Part shown: in pieces, positions 33,570 to 41,693 of the stretch
Numbering within the stretch: the stretch's first letter is position 1
Layout of the letters: each line of letters opens with the position of its first letter
Source of the DNA: Sphingomonadaceae bacterium
GTDB taxonomy: Bacteria > Pseudomonadota > Alphaproteobacteria > Sphingomonadales > Sphingomonadaceae
Reading direction: 5' to 3'
DNA length: 41,693 nt
Assembly (NCBI GenBank): GCA_002863155.1
Contig: PKED01000205.1
Coordinates: forward strand, 1 to 41,693
The notes under the pieces: generated by a model
Seen by the model: the letters and a program-made list of their open reading frames with translations, nothing else
Told to the model about the DNA's origin: nothing
The model's database searches: none
Made by a program: the position numbers and the translations under genes

Positions 33570-34982
33570 ATGAGCGAGACCGAACTCGGCGGCACCGGCG
33601 GCGCGCAAGTCGCCGACAGCAAGCAGCTCGACGAGGACGACCGGCTGAAGCCCGAATTCGTCCGCGCCGTGCTCGACGCCGTTTATGATGGCGTGCCCGA
33701 GAGCGCACGCACGCTGGTGGAGCCGCTCCACCCCGCCGACATCGCCGACCTGTTCGAACTGCTGCCGGCCGAGGCGCGCACCGAACTGGCCAAGTCGATC
33801 ACCGACCTGCTCGACGGCGACGTGTTCGCCGAGATGAACGACTATGTCCGCGAGGAGCTGCTCGACTCGCTGAGCGCGAGCGAAGTCGCCGACATCGCCT
33901 CCGAACTCGATACCGACGATGCAGTCGCGATCATCGAGGACATGGACGCCGCCGATCAGCGCGAAGTGCTGCGCGCGCTCGATCCCGACGACCGTGCGGC
34001 GATCGAGGAAGCGCTGTCCTATCCCGAGGAGTCGGCCGGTCGCCTGATGCAGCGCGAGCTGATCGCTGTGCCCGAGCATTGGAGCGTCGGCGACGTGCTC
34101 GATTATCTGCGCGGCAATGACGAGCTGACCACCGATTTCTGGGAAGTCTTCGTCGTCGATCCGGCGCACAAGCCGATCGGATCGTGCCATTTGTCGTGGA
34201 TCATGCGCACGCCGCGGTCGGTATCGATCGGCGACGTCATGCAGCGCGAACAGACGCTGATCCCGGTCGACATGGACCAGGAGGAAGTCGCGCTGCGCTT
34301 CCAGAAATATGCGCTGATCTCGGCCGCCGTCGTCGATACGAGCGGCCGGCTGGTCGGCATGATCACGGTCGACGACATTGTCCACATCATCAGCCAGGAA
34401 GCGGGCGAAGACATATTGCGGCTGTCGGGCGCAGGCGACGGCGACATCAACGAACCCGTGCTCGACAGCTACAAGGCGCGCGTCCGCTGGCTGATCTCCA
34501 ACCTGTTCACCGCGCTCCTCGCCTCGTCGATCATCGCGCTGTTCGAAGGCACGATCGCAAAGATGGTCGCGCTCGCCACGCTGATGCCGATCGTCGCCGG
34601 CGTCGGCGGCAATGCGGGCACGCAGACCATGGCGGTGACGGTGCGCGCGCTCGCGACCAACCAGCTGACCCGCTCGAACACCTGGCGATCGGTGCGGCGC
34701 GAACTGCGCGTCGCGATCCTCAACGGCGGGACGGTCGCGGTGGTGATCGGGATTGGCGTGGCGACCGTTTTCGGCAATCCGCATCTGGGCGGCGTGATCG
34801 CCGCCGCCATGCTGACCAACATCGTCGTTGCCGGGCTGGCGGGCGTGATGGTGCCGGTCACGCTCGAGCGGATGGGTGCGGATCCGGCCGTGGCATCGTC
34901 GATCTTCGTCACCATGACGACCGATTCGATGGGCTTTTTCGCCTTTCTGGGCCTTGCGAGCGCGACGGGCCTGGTCGGCTGA
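33570..34982 (+). CDS. mgtE: Magnesium transporter MgtE
   Basis: 470 residues. The N-terminal MgtE superhelical domain (about 40-145) has HPADIADLFELLP and DDAVAIIEDMD. Paired CBS domains follow (about 150-275), with YPEESAGRLMQRE at the start and AAVVDTSGRLVGMITVDDIV. Five membrane helices form the C-terminal channel, with VGGNAGTQTMAVTVRALA lining the Mg2+ pore. The N-domain and CBS domains close the channel when cytoplasmic Mg2+ is high. GGGAGG stands six bases before the ATG at 33570. Confidence 0.95.
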   Translation: MSETELGGTGGAQVADSKQLDEDDRLKPEFVRAVLDAVYDGVPESARTLVEPLHPADIADLFELLPAEARTELAKSITDLLDGDVFAEMNDYVREELLDSLSASEVADIASELDTDDAVAIIEDMDAADQREVLRALDPDDRAAIEEALSYPEESAGRLMQRELIAVPEHWSVGDVLDYLRGNDELTTDFWEVFVVDPAHKPIGSCHLSWIMRTPRSVSIGDVMQREQTLIPVDMDQEEVALRFQKYALISAAVVDTSGRLVGMITVDDIVHIISQEAGEDILRLSGAGDGDINEPVLDSYKARVRWLISNLFTALLASSIIALFEGTIAKMVALATLMPIVAGVGGNAGTQTMAVTVRALATNQLTRSNTWRSVRRELRVAILNGGTVAVVIGIGVATVFGNPHLGGVIAAAMLTNIVVAGLAGVMVPVTLERMGADPAVASSIFVTMTTDSMGFFAFLGLASATGLVG

Positions 34983-35018
34983 CTTGACGCCGGGGACCGC
35001 GCGCCCAACTCAGGGCGC

Positions 35019-35429
35019 ATGCTCCATCTCACCAAGGTCGCATTTGGCGCGCAAGGCGTCGACCATCTCGCCGAACGGCTTGCGGCGCGCGCAGCGGCGG
35101 GGCCGCTGTTCCTGACCACGCGCTATCTGCCGAAACGCCATGCGGAGATTGCGGGGCCGGATGCCGATGGCGGATCGCTTTACTGGATCCTCAAGCACCA
35201 GCTGGTCGCGCGGTCGCCCATTCTCGGTTTTGGCGACGCGCCGGAGGGCAAGGTGGCGATCCTGATCGGCCTGCCGCTGGTCGCGGTGCGCCCGATGCCG
35301 AAGCGCGCGCATCAGGGATGGCGTTATCTCGCCGCCGCCGACGCCCCCGCCGATCTGGCGGTGGGTGAGCGCGGCGAGACGCTGCCTGCCGGGCTCGCCC
35401 GCGAGCTTGCCGCGCTGGCGCTGCTTTAA
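35019..35429 (+). CDS. DUF1489 family protein
   Basis: 136 residues. The family pattern is seen in MLHLTKVAFGAQGVDHLAERL, FLTTRYLPKRHAEI, GGSLYWILKHQLVARSPILGF, GLPLVAVRPMPKRAHQGWRYL and DAPADL. DUF1489 is nearly confined to alphaproteobacteria and has no known function. AGGGCGC precedes the ATG. It lies 36 bp after mgtE in the same direction and may be cotranscribed. It ends 12 bp from the stop of the TonB receptor gene on the other strand. Confidence 0.85.
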   Translation: MLHLTKVAFGAQGVDHLAERLAARAAAGPLFLTTRYLPKRHAEIAGPDADGGSLYWILKHQLVARSPILGFGDAPEGKVAILIGLPLVAVRPMPKRAHQGWRYLAAADAPADLAVGERGETLPAGLARELAALALL

Positions 35430-35441
35430 GGATGCTCGACC

Positions 35442-37571
35442 CTAGAAGCGGAAGCGGACCGTCGCGCGGCCGTTGAGCGGTGCCCCGGTCGAGATGTTAT
35501 TGTCGTTATGCGCCGTCGGGAAATAGCCCGCGTCGAACAGATTCTCGATATTGACCTGCAATTCGACCTGCTTGGTCAGCTTGTAATAAAGCGCCGCGTC
35601 GACGCGCGCATAGCCGGGCAGTGTCACGGCATTGCTGATCGAGGTGAAGCGATCGGAGAAATAGCTGACGCCGGCGCCGATGCCGAAGCGCGATGTGGCG
35701 TTATAGCGGGTGAAGGCGGAAAAACTGTGTTCGGGCACCAGCGCGACGCGGCGGCCGGCGGGTGCCGCCGCGGTCGTCTCGACGATGCGCGCATCCTGGT
35801 AGCTGTAGCCCAGGCTCAGCTGCCACGCCGAGGTGATGGCGCCGCGTGCCTCGATTTCGACCCCGCGGCTGCGCTGCGCGCCGGTGAGCACCGTCGTCCC
35901 CGCTACCGGCCCCGGCGCACGAGTGTTGGTACGATCGAGTTGGTAGATGTTGGCAGCGACGAGCAGCCCGGCTCGCGGCTCCCATTTCGCACCGACTTCG
36001 TAATTGTCGAACTTTTCGGGCTGGAGCGCGGCGGTCGTCACGTCGAGCGTGGTGAACTGGTCGCCCGACTGCGGCAGGTAGGAGCGGGCATAGCTTCCAT
36101 AAAGCGATACCGTGCCGACCGGATGCACGACGAGCCCCGCGCGCGGCGACCAGAGCGCGTCTTCGCGGACAAAACGATCGCCGGTCAATCGGTTGAGAAC
36201 ATTAAGACTGAACCGATCATGGCGCACGCCGAGAAGCAATTCGACCGGGCCGATCTTGATCTGATCCTGGACATAGCCGGCATAGATGTCGGCATAGCTG
36301 ACAGTGTTGCGTCCGCCCGTCCCTGCGCGGAACACGACCGGGGGCACGGCGATCGGATCCGCGAGCGGGACGGTGACGGTCAGTCCGCCGTTGGTCGCAC
36401 CCGCGACGCCGTCGAAAAAGCCGTTGAGCCGGCCCGATGCCGAATGCTGGGTGCCGAATTCGAACCCGGCAAGAATGGTGTGGCCGATGGCGCCGGTCCG
36501 CCCGCGCCAGACGAGATCGGTCTGGCTGAGCAGGTTCTCGCGGAAGATGAATTCCCGGTAAGCCTGGACCGGCACGCGACCCGCCTCCACTGCGCCCGAG
36601 GCGAAGACGTTGCGGTAATATTTGTCGTAATCGCCGTAGAGCAGCCGCCCGGTGATGCTGAGCGCGTCGGACAGGCGATGCTCGACCGTCGCGCGCGCGA
36701 CATTGCCGGTGAACTGGGTCCGGTTGATGCCGGGCACGCCGAAGAAGGTGTCGCGAAATCCCGCCAGCGGCCGCCCGCCGAGCGACGGAATGCCGCGATC
36801 GGTCACGCGGTCGTCATCGTCATATTCGTATGACAGGGTGAAGGCGGTGCGGTCGTCCGCGAACCATTTCACGACCGGGTTCACGGCGGTCACATGCCCG
36901 CCATAGACCTGGCGGTGGTTGGCGAATTCCTCGCGCACGGCATTGATGCGCGCCGCGACCGTGTCGCTTAGCCGGAAATTGACGTCGCCATCGACATACC
37001 AAGCGCCGAAGCTGTCGACCGAGGCCGACGCGCCGCCGAAAGTGACAAGGCCCGGCGTCTTCGTCACGCGATTGATGATGCCGCCGCCGCCCCCGCGCCC
37101 GAAAGTGAGCGCATTCGGCCCGCGTAGCACCTCGAGCCGGTCGAGATTGTAGAGCGGGCGGTAATATTGGACGTCGTCGCGCAGGCCGTCGACAAAGAAA
37201 TCGGCGGTTGAGTTATTCCCGCGCAGGACGATCTGGTCGCGATTGCCTTCACCCTGCGCAGCGATGGCGCCGGGCACGAAGCGCAAAGCGTCGCTGATCG
37301 AGCGGATCGCCTGATCGTCGATCTGCTGGCGCTCGATCGAGGTGATCGCCTGCGGGATGTCCTTGATCGGCGTCGATGTGCGTGTGGCGCTGCTCGTCGC
37401 CGGCGTCGCATAGCTGTCGCGCTGCGCGGTCACGACCACGTCGGTGCGATCCGCCTCTGCCTCCGCGACCCGCTCGGCGGGCTCGTTCGGCGCCGTCGCA
37501 CCCGCCGCGATCGGCTCGGCAACGAGCAATCCCGCCACGCTGGCGAGCAGGAAAGTTCGGTTCAGTCGCAT
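35442..37571 (-). CDS. TonB-dependent siderophore receptor
   Basis: 709 residues. A signal peptide (MRLNRTFLLASVAGLLVAEP) is followed by the plug domain (about 50-170). TSTPIKDIPQAITSIERQQI, SDALRFVPGAIAAQGEG, VLRGNNSTADFFVDGLRDDVQY and LEVLRGPNALTFGRGGGGGI are motifs of catecholate-type ferric siderophore receptors (Fiu/FcuA-like). The 22-strand barrel ends with the outer-membrane signature ...ATVRFRF. GGAGG stands four to five bases before the ATG at 37571. Two Fur-box-like sites just upstream indicate iron repression. No siderophore biosynthesis genes are nearby, so it probably takes up xenosiderophores. Confidence 0.93.
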   Translation of the reverse strand: MRLNRTFLLASVAGLLVAEPIAAGATAPNEPAERVAEAEADRTDVVVTAQRDSYATPATSSATRTSTPIKDIPQAITSIERQQIDDQAIRSISDALRFVPGAIAAQGEGNRDQIVLRGNNSTADFFVDGLRDDVQYYRPLYNLDRLEVLRGPNALTFGRGGGGGIINRVTKTPGLVTFGGASASVDSFGAWYVDGDVNFRLSDTVAARINAVREEFANHRQVYGGHVTAVNPVVKWFADDRTAFTLSYEYDDDDRVTDRGIPSLGGRPLAGFRDTFFGVPGINRTQFTGNVARATVEHRLSDALSITGRLLYGDYDKYYRNVFASGAVEAGRVPVQAYREFIFRENLLSQTDLVWRGRTGAIGHTILAGFEFGTQHSASGRLNGFFDGVAGATNGGLTVTVPLADPIAVPPVVFRAGTGGRNTVSYADIYAGYVQDQIKIGPVELLLGVRHDRFSLNVLNRLTGDRFVREDALWSPRAGLVVHPVGTVSLYGSYARSYLPQSGDQFTTLDVTTAALQPEKFDNYEVGAKWEPRAGLLVAANIYQLDRTNTRAPGPVAGTTVLTGAQRSRGVEIEARGAITSAWQLSLGYSYQDARIVETTAAAPAGRRVALVPEHSFSAFTRYNATSRFGIGAGVSYFSDRFTSISNAVTLPGYARVDAALYYKLTKQVELQVNIENLFDAGYFPTAHNDNNISTGAPLNGRATVRFRF

Positions 37572-37598
37572 AAGTCCTCCAGTTGCCAACCGAGTTAT

Positions 37599-37641
37599 TG
37601 CGACTCATTCTCACTGTCAACGCTAATGCGAGTGACTCTCA
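37599..37641 (-). promoter_or_regulatory. Two Fur-box-like sites upstream of the siderophore receptor
   Basis: On the minus strand TGAGAATGAGTCGCA (37599-37613) and TGAGAGTCACTCGCA (37627-37641) agree at 12 of 15 positions and are spaced 28 bp centre to centre. They resemble proteobacterial Fur boxes with the TGAGAATG half-site. They lie 28-70 bp before the receptor ATG. The upstream box falls within the last codons of the ribbon-helix-helix gene. Confidence 0.6.
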
Positions 37642-37895
37642 ATATTAACTTGGGCCATCAGCCACGATCGTAACGCGCTGGCGAGGTTGGGCGGATCGTC
37701 GACCGCGATGCGTAGAGCGTCGATCTGGGCGATCAGCGCCGACAAGGGCAGTCTGCGCGCTACCGCTTCCCGCTCCAGCGCCGCCCAGAATATCGGCTCC
37801 AGGCTGATCGATGTCGCGTGCCCGGCAATCGTCACCGATCGCTTGACGGGGCCAGCAAAGCCGCCTGGCGGGGGGTTGACGCAGCCCGTCGTCAA
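37623..37895 (-). CDS. Ribbon-helix-helix domain protein
   Basis: 90 residues. The core [20 protein letters not shown] is a ribbon-helix-helix strand and first helix, followed by [18 protein letters not shown] and [11 protein letters not shown]. This is the alphaproteobacterial RHH_4-type family, probably DNA-binding dimers of unknown target. No ATG or GTG fits in frame close to the core; TTG at 37895 is chosen because it overlaps the cobT stop (TTGA). The frame stays open further upstream inside cobT, but in a shadow reading. Its 3' end overlaps a Fur-box-like site, and the receptor gene starts 51 bp further on. Confidence 0.75.
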   Translation of the reverse strand: MTTGCVNPPPGGFAGPVKRSVTIAGHATSISLEPIFWAALEREAVARRLPLSALIAQIDALRIAVDDPPNLASALRSWLMAQVNIESHSH

Positions 37896-39727
37896 CGCGG
37901 CGCGGTATCGAACAGCCCCGCCAGCTGTTCGATCATCGTCCCGCCGAGTTGGTCGGCGTCCATGATCGTGACGGCGCGGCTGTAATAGCGGGTGACATCG
38001 TGTCCGATGCCGATCGCGCAAAGTTCAACGGGGGATCGGGTCTCGATCCAGCCGATCACCTGGCGCAGATGGCGTTCGAGATAGCTGCCCGAATTGACCG
38101 ACAGCGTCGAATCGTCGACCGGCGCGCCGTCCGAAATCACCATCAGGATCTTGCGATCCTCGCGCCGCGCGATCAGCCGCGCATGCGCCCACAACAACGC
38201 CTCGCCGTCGATATTTTCCTTCAGCAGCCCCTCGCGCATCATCAGCCCGAGATTGGGCTTGGCACGCCGCCACGGCTCGTCGGCCTGCTTGTAGAGGATG
38301 TGGCGGATGTCGTTGAGCCGCCCCGGCTGCGGCGGCCGTCCCGCGGCGAGCCATGATTCGCGCGCCTGACCGCCCTTCCACGCGCGCGTCGTGAAGCCCA
38401 GGATCTCGGTCTTCACCCCGCAGCGTTCGAGCGTGCGCGCAAGGATATCGGCGCTGATCGCCGCGATCGAAATCGGTCGCCCGCGCATCGAGCCCGAGTT
38501 GTCGATCAGCAGCGTGACGACGGTATCCTTGAACTCGGTGTCGCGCTCGATCTTGTACGACAGCGACTGCATCGGGTTGACGATCACCCGGGCGAGGCGC
38601 GCGGCATCGAGCAGCCCTTCGTCCTGGTCGAAATCCCAGCTGCGGTTCTGCTGCGCCATCAGCCGTCGCTGGAGCCGGTTGGCGAGCTTGGTCACCGCGC
38701 CCTGCAGATGGACGAGCTGCTGGTCGAGATAGGCGCGAAGCCGGGCGAGTTCCTCGGCATCGCACAGCTCGGTCGCGGCGATTTCCTCGTCGAAGCTTGT
38801 GGTCCAGGCCTTGTATTCGAACTGCGGCGTCAGGTCGTTGAACGGGCGGTTCGGCCGCACCGGCATCATCCCGTCCTCGCCCTCGTCGCCGGGTTCGCCA
38901 TCGGCTTCGTCGAAGCTGTCGTCGCTCTGCTGGCTCGATTCGCCTTCCTGCTGTTCGGTGTCGCTGGTTTCGCCGCGCTGCTCGACCTGGCCGTCACCCA
39001 GGTCGCCGGCGTCGTCGCTCGGATCGCCTTCGTCCTGCTGCTGCTCGTCCTGACCTTCGTCCTCACTGCCGCCTTCGTCGGCTTCGTCGGGCAGCAAGTC
39101 GCCCTCGACGAGCTCGAGATCCTGGAGCAGCTTCATCGACAATTGCGCGAACGCCGCCTGATCGTCGATCGCGAGTCCCAGCGCGTCGAGATCGCTGCCG
39201 GCTCGCTCCTCGATCCAGTCACGCACCAGCGCAAGGCCGGCAGCCGCGCCGGCGGGTGCCTCCTGCCCGGTCAGCCGCTCGCGCACGATCAGGCTGACGG
39301 CGGTCGACAGCGGCACTTCATCGGCCGACCGCGCGCGCGCGATCGGGTCGGCCCGCATCCGCACGCCGAGCGCGGTTTCGAGATTGTCGGTGATTCCGCG
39401 ATAGCCGCGCGACCCGAGTGCTTCCACCCGCGCGCTCTCGACCGCGTCGAACACTGCCCGCGCAACCGCTTCCTGTGGCGCGCCCTTCAGGTGCAGCGCG
39501 GTATCGTGGTGGCGCAGCCGCAGCGCGAACCCGTCGGCAAAGCCGCGCGCCTCCGCCACCTGCTCAGGCGGTAGGCCGCGTGCGGGCATCGGCACCTTGA
39601 TGTGCTTGCCCGACTGCGCCGGCGCGTCGGCGGTATAGGCGAGCTCGATCTCGGGCTCATCGGCCAGCGCGCGCGCCGCCCCGCCAAGCACGGCCTTGAA
39701 GCGGTCTAAAGGGGTCTCGGTCGCCAT
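37892..39727 (-). CDS. cobT: CobT: cobaltochelatase-type vWA subunit
   Basis: 611 residues. The N-terminal CobT domain (1-205) includes [13 protein letters not shown] and [15 protein letters not shown] very acidic, Gln/Ser-rich linker at about 209-286 (repeated DEGG, EDEG, QQDE) separates it from a von Willebrand A domain with the MIDAS motif [10 protein letters not shown] near residue 408, plus [13 protein letters not shown] and [10 protein letters not shown]. CobT works with the AAA+ ATPase CobS to drive CobN cobalt insertion in aerobic B12 synthesis, but many alphaproteobacteria keep CobST without CobN. cobS lies upstream on the same strand, separated by an SPFH gene. The start at 39727 ([10 protein letters not shown]) fits the family. 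Confidence 0.95.
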   Translation of the reverse strand: MATETPLDRFKAVLGGAARALADEPEIELAYTADAPAQSGKHIKVPMPARGLPPEQVAEARGFADGFALRLRHHDTALHLKGAPQEAVARAVFDAVESARVEALGSRGYRGITDNLETALGVRMRADPIARARSADEVPLSTAVSLIVRERLTGQEAPAGAAAGLALVRDWIEERAGSDLDALGLAIDDQAAFAQLSMKLLQDLELVEGDLLPDEADEGGSEDEGQDEQQQDEGDPSDDAGDLGDGQVEQRGETSDTEQQEGESSQQSDDSFDEADGEPGDEGEDGMMPVRPNRPFNDLTPQFEYKAWTTSFDEEIAATELCDAEELARLRAYLDQQLVHLQGAVTKLANRLQRRLMAQQNRSWDFDQDEGLLDAARLARVIVNPMQSLSYKIERDTEFKDTVVTLLIDNSGSMRGRPISIAAISADILARTLERCGVKTEILGFTTRAWKGGQARESWLAAGRPPQPGRLNDIRHILYKQADEPWRRAKPNLGLMMREGLLKENIDGEALLWAHARLIARREDRKILMVISDGAPVDDSTLSVNSGSYLERHLRQVIGWIETRSPVELCAIGIGHDVTRYYSRAVTIMDADQLGGTMIEQLAGLFDTAPR

Positions 39728-39838
39728 CGTGCGCAAGGCTATAGCGGCGGCGGGACCGGAAAAGAAAGTGGTGGCGCGTGACGTACGGCGCATCGGCCGG
39801 CTCCCCGGCCGATGCGCCACCGCTTCACTGTGGGCGGG

Positions 39839-40717
39839 TCACTTCACGTCGATGAACGGCAGCGGCCCGTTGCCGCCGACATAGCCGGGCAGCCTGCCAT
39901 CCCATTTCTCGACCGCGCGCAGCTTGACGATCTCCGGGTTAGTGCGGATCGCCTCTGCCTCGACCTGGATCGCCTCGGCATCGCCACGCGCCTTCTGGAT
40001 GCGGGCATTGGCATTCGCGGTGGCCGTCGCGACATTCGCCTGCGCTGCCAGTGCCGCTTGTTCATTGGCGATCTTCGCATTGATCTGGTCGAGAACCGCC
40101 TGCGGCACGGCAATGTTGCCCGCCCAGTAGATTTGTTCGACCTGCAGCCCGACCGGCGAGAAGAACGCCTGCACGCGGCGCTGGGCCGTCGCCACCAGTT
40201 CAGCCTTGTGATCGCCATAGATCTGCTCGACCCCCAGCTGCGCTGCGCGTTCGACGATCGCGTTGCGGATCGCGTTGCGTAGGGGCCCTGCGATGATCTG
40301 ATCCATGTCGGTGCGATAGCGCTGGAACAGGATCGACGCGCGCGCCGGGTCGACGTGATAGCTCACCGCGACATCGGCGCGCAGGCTCAGCCCGTTCTTG
40401 TCCTGAAAGCTGAAGCTTTCATCGATCGGGCTTTGCTCGGTCTGGTTCGCGGTCCAGGTATAGGTGCGGGTGAACACCGGATACTCATAGATATGCGTGC
40501 CCGGCGGCGCGAAATACCAGCCGACCGGCAGCGACTGTGCCGCCACGCCACCGGCGATGTTGTTGACCCGGATGCCGACATTGCCCGGCTGCACGCGCGC
40601 AAAGCTGCTTAGCAGCAGCGCCACCACCAGGATCAGCGCCAGTACCAGCAACAGCAATCGCCCGATGCCCTGGGGCAGGCCGAGCCGCGCGGGACGATAT
40701 CCATTGTCGATCGTCAT
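39839..40717 (-). CDS. SPFH/Band 7 domain membrane protein (prohibitin-like)
   Basis: 292 residues. A short cytoplasmic N-terminus precedes one membrane helix (RLLLLVLALILVVALLL). The SPFH domain follows (VQPGNVGIRVNN, RADVAVSYHVDP, GPLRNAIRNAIVERAAQLG), then a helical stretch with RIQKARGDAEAIQVEAEAIR, as in prohibitins and HflK/C. Such proteins form large ring assemblies that organise membrane domains or regulate FtsH. The start at 40717 has GGGAG six bases upstream. Its position between cobS and cobT is notable and could mean a shared function. Confidence 0.9.
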   Translation of the reverse strand: MTIDNGYRPARLGLPQGIGRLLLLVLALILVVALLLSSFARVQPGNVGIRVNNIAGGVAAQSLPVGWYFAPPGTHIYEYPVFTRTYTWTANQTEQSPIDESFSFQDKNGLSLRADVAVSYHVDPARASILFQRYRTDMDQIIAGPLRNAIRNAIVERAAQLGVEQIYGDHKAELVATAQRRVQAFFSPVGLQVEQIYWAGNIAVPQAVLDQINAKIANEQAALAAQANVATATANANARIQKARGDAEAIQVEAEAIRTNPEIVKLRAVEKWDGRLPGYVGGNGPLPFIDVK

Positions 40718-41051
40718 CTTCGTCTCCCAGCGGGGGAAACCGCCCCCGGTGTCGGCGTCCGACACAGGCGACGCGATGGCCGCAGCCCGTTGGGCGAACC
40801 GATGTTGGTCGGCGGAGAGGGTCGATCGGATGCGTGCCTTGGGCGGCACACAGGCGAAGACGACACAAGCAACAGCCAAATCGCGGATCGACCCCTTTTC
40901 GGGGTCGCCCAACCTCAAGCTCAAGCCAAAGCGCCTGTCTTCCTGCTCCTCAAATCAACCGGACAGTGGCGGATTCTACGCCGCGCCACAGCCGCCGCAA
41001 GCGAATCCGGACATGGTGCGTGGACGGCACGCGCGATTGCGTTGCGCGCAA
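40718..41051. other. 334-bp intergenic region between cobS and the SPFH gene
   Basis: No convincing gene is present; the open frames here are short and composition-driven. A hairpin CGACCCC/GGGGTCG (arms 40889-40895 and 40901-40907, 5-base loop) lies about 145 bp past the cobS stop, without a T tract. The promoter of the SPFH gene must lie between this hairpin and 40717. Confidence 0.5.
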
Positions 41052-41693
41052 TCAGGCCTTGCCCACCACGCTTTCGGGCAGATCCTTGCCGAACACCCGC
41101 TGGTAATATTCGGCGACAAGCGCGCGTTCGGCTTCGTCGCACTTGTTCAGGAACGACAAGCGGAACGCGAAGCCGACATCGCCGAAGATCAGCGCGTTCT
41201 GCGCCCAGCTGATGACGGTGCGGGGCGACATCACCGTCGAGATGTCGCCGCCGACGAAGCCGCGCCGGGTCAGGTCCGCCACGCGGACCATGTTGTCGAC
41301 GACTTCCTTGCCCTGCGGCTTGTCATACTCGCCCGACTTGGCGAGCACGATTTGCGCCTCGACCGCCGCCGGCAGATAGTTGAGCGTGACGACGATGTTC
41401 CAGCGATCCATCTGCCCCTGATTGATCTGCTGCGTGCCGTGATACAGCCCGCTGGTGTCGCCAAGACCGACCGTGTTGGCGGTGGCGAACAGGCGGAAGT
41501 GCGGGTTGGGGCGGATCACCCGGTTCTGGTCGAGCAGGGTCAGCTTGCCTTCGGTTTCGAGCACGCGCTGGATCACGAACATCACGTCGGGGCGGCCGGC
41601 ATCATATTCGTCGAACACCAGCGCGGTCGGTGTCTGCAATGCCCAGGGGAGCAGCCCTTCGCGGAATTCGGTGATCTGCTGCCCGTCCTTCAG
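41052..41693 (-). CDS. cobS: CobS: cobaltochelatase-type AAA+ ATPase subunit (C-terminal part)
   Basis: The last 213 residues; the N-terminus and Walker A lie beyond the right edge. Walker B is [17 protein letters not shown], followed by [37 protein letters not shown] and [12 protein letters not shown], all typical of CobS in the MoxR branch of AAA+ proteins. It assembles with CobT. The stop at 41052 is followed by a 334-bp gap before the SPFH gene. Confidence 0.95.
   Translation of the reverse strand: MKDGQQITEFREGLLPWALQTPTALVFDEYDAGRPDVMFVIQRVLETEGKLTLLDQNRVIRPNPHFRLFATANTVGLGDTSGLYHGTQQINQGQMDRWNIVVTLNYLPAAVEAQIVLAKSGEYDKPQGKEVVDNMVRVADLTRRGFVGGDISTVMSPRTVISWAQNALIFGDVGFAFRLSFLNKCDEAERALVAEYYQRVFGKDLPESVVGKA

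Noticed and set aside
37892..41693. CobS/CobT as proof of vitamin B12 synthesis
   Set aside because: CobST pairs occur in alphaproteobacteria that lack cobN and the rest of the pathway, and no other cobalamin gene is in the window.
1..41693. Mobile element, CRISPR array, prophage or defence island
   Set aside because: No transposase, integrase, direct-repeat array, phage structural gene or restriction system was seen; gene content is that of a core chromosome.

Overview
The window is GC-rich, densely coded chromosomal DNA of an alphaproteobacterium, most likely a Sphingomonas-type sphingomonad. Evidence for this placing: CC_3452-type and DUF1489, DUF1244 and DUF2312/GapR families, a bifunctional Rsh-type (p)ppGpp enzyme, a Cdc48-like AAA ATPase, CobS/CobT, and class I PhaC with a phasin. 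I see no rRNA, CRISPR array, insertion sequence, integrase or prophage gene. About 40 protein genes and one tRNA gene are supported. Starts other than ATG are common (GTG, TTG and probably one CTG).

Layout. 1-3000: start of a probable clpS, then a polyhydroxyalkanoate (PHA) block with phasin and PHA synthase, all on the minus strand. 3.1-5.6 kb: AlaC-type aminotransferase translationally coupled to a TauE/SafE permease, then a hotdog thioesterase. 5.6-6.6 kb: HxlR regulator divergent from a small secreted protein, with a palindromic operator between them. 6.6-10.6 kb: Rsh and an exported DUF885 protein. 10.6-14.7 kb: envelope glycosylation group (GtrB-like glycosyltransferase, methyltransferase, GtrA flippase-like protein, GT-C-like membrane protein). 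14.7-18.7 kb: minus-strand run yebC-ruvC-argB-yggT-folD-marC. 18.8-22.4 kb: GapR, amidohydrolase, DUF1244, pyruvate kinase. 22.4-25.1 kb: exported pullulanase-type glycosidase, then tRNA-Gln(CTG). 25.3-29.3 kb: Ppx/GppA, RlmE, RNA polymerase omega, ABM monooxygenase and MFS transporter. 29.2-32.7 kb: Cdc48-like ATPase and LysR regulator, separated by a 312-bp gap that holds a candidate small RNA. 32.8-35.4 kb: Flp pilin, cyclophilin, MgtE, DUF1489. 35.4-41.7 kb: TonB-dependent siderophore receptor behind two Fur-box-like sites, a ribbon-helix-helix protein, CobT, an SPFH protein and the 3' part of cobS.

The most interesting connection is regulatory. A TGC-rich motif (TTGCRGYGCA) occurs twice at the phasin promoter and again, inside a palindrome, just upstream of a short terminator-ended minus-strand unit at 31.6-31.7 kb. 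That unit would make a ~65-70 nt RNA with a C/U-rich anti-Shine-Dalgarno segment, which can pair over 7 bases with the phaC ribosome-binding site. This resembles the logic of the rhizobial PHB-controlling sRNA MmgR and could be a PhaR-controlled sRNA acting on PHA genes; it is inference and untested. Other notable points are a probable CTG start for ruvC overlapping the yebC stop, the HxlR palindrome, and the CobS-SPFH-CobT arrangement.
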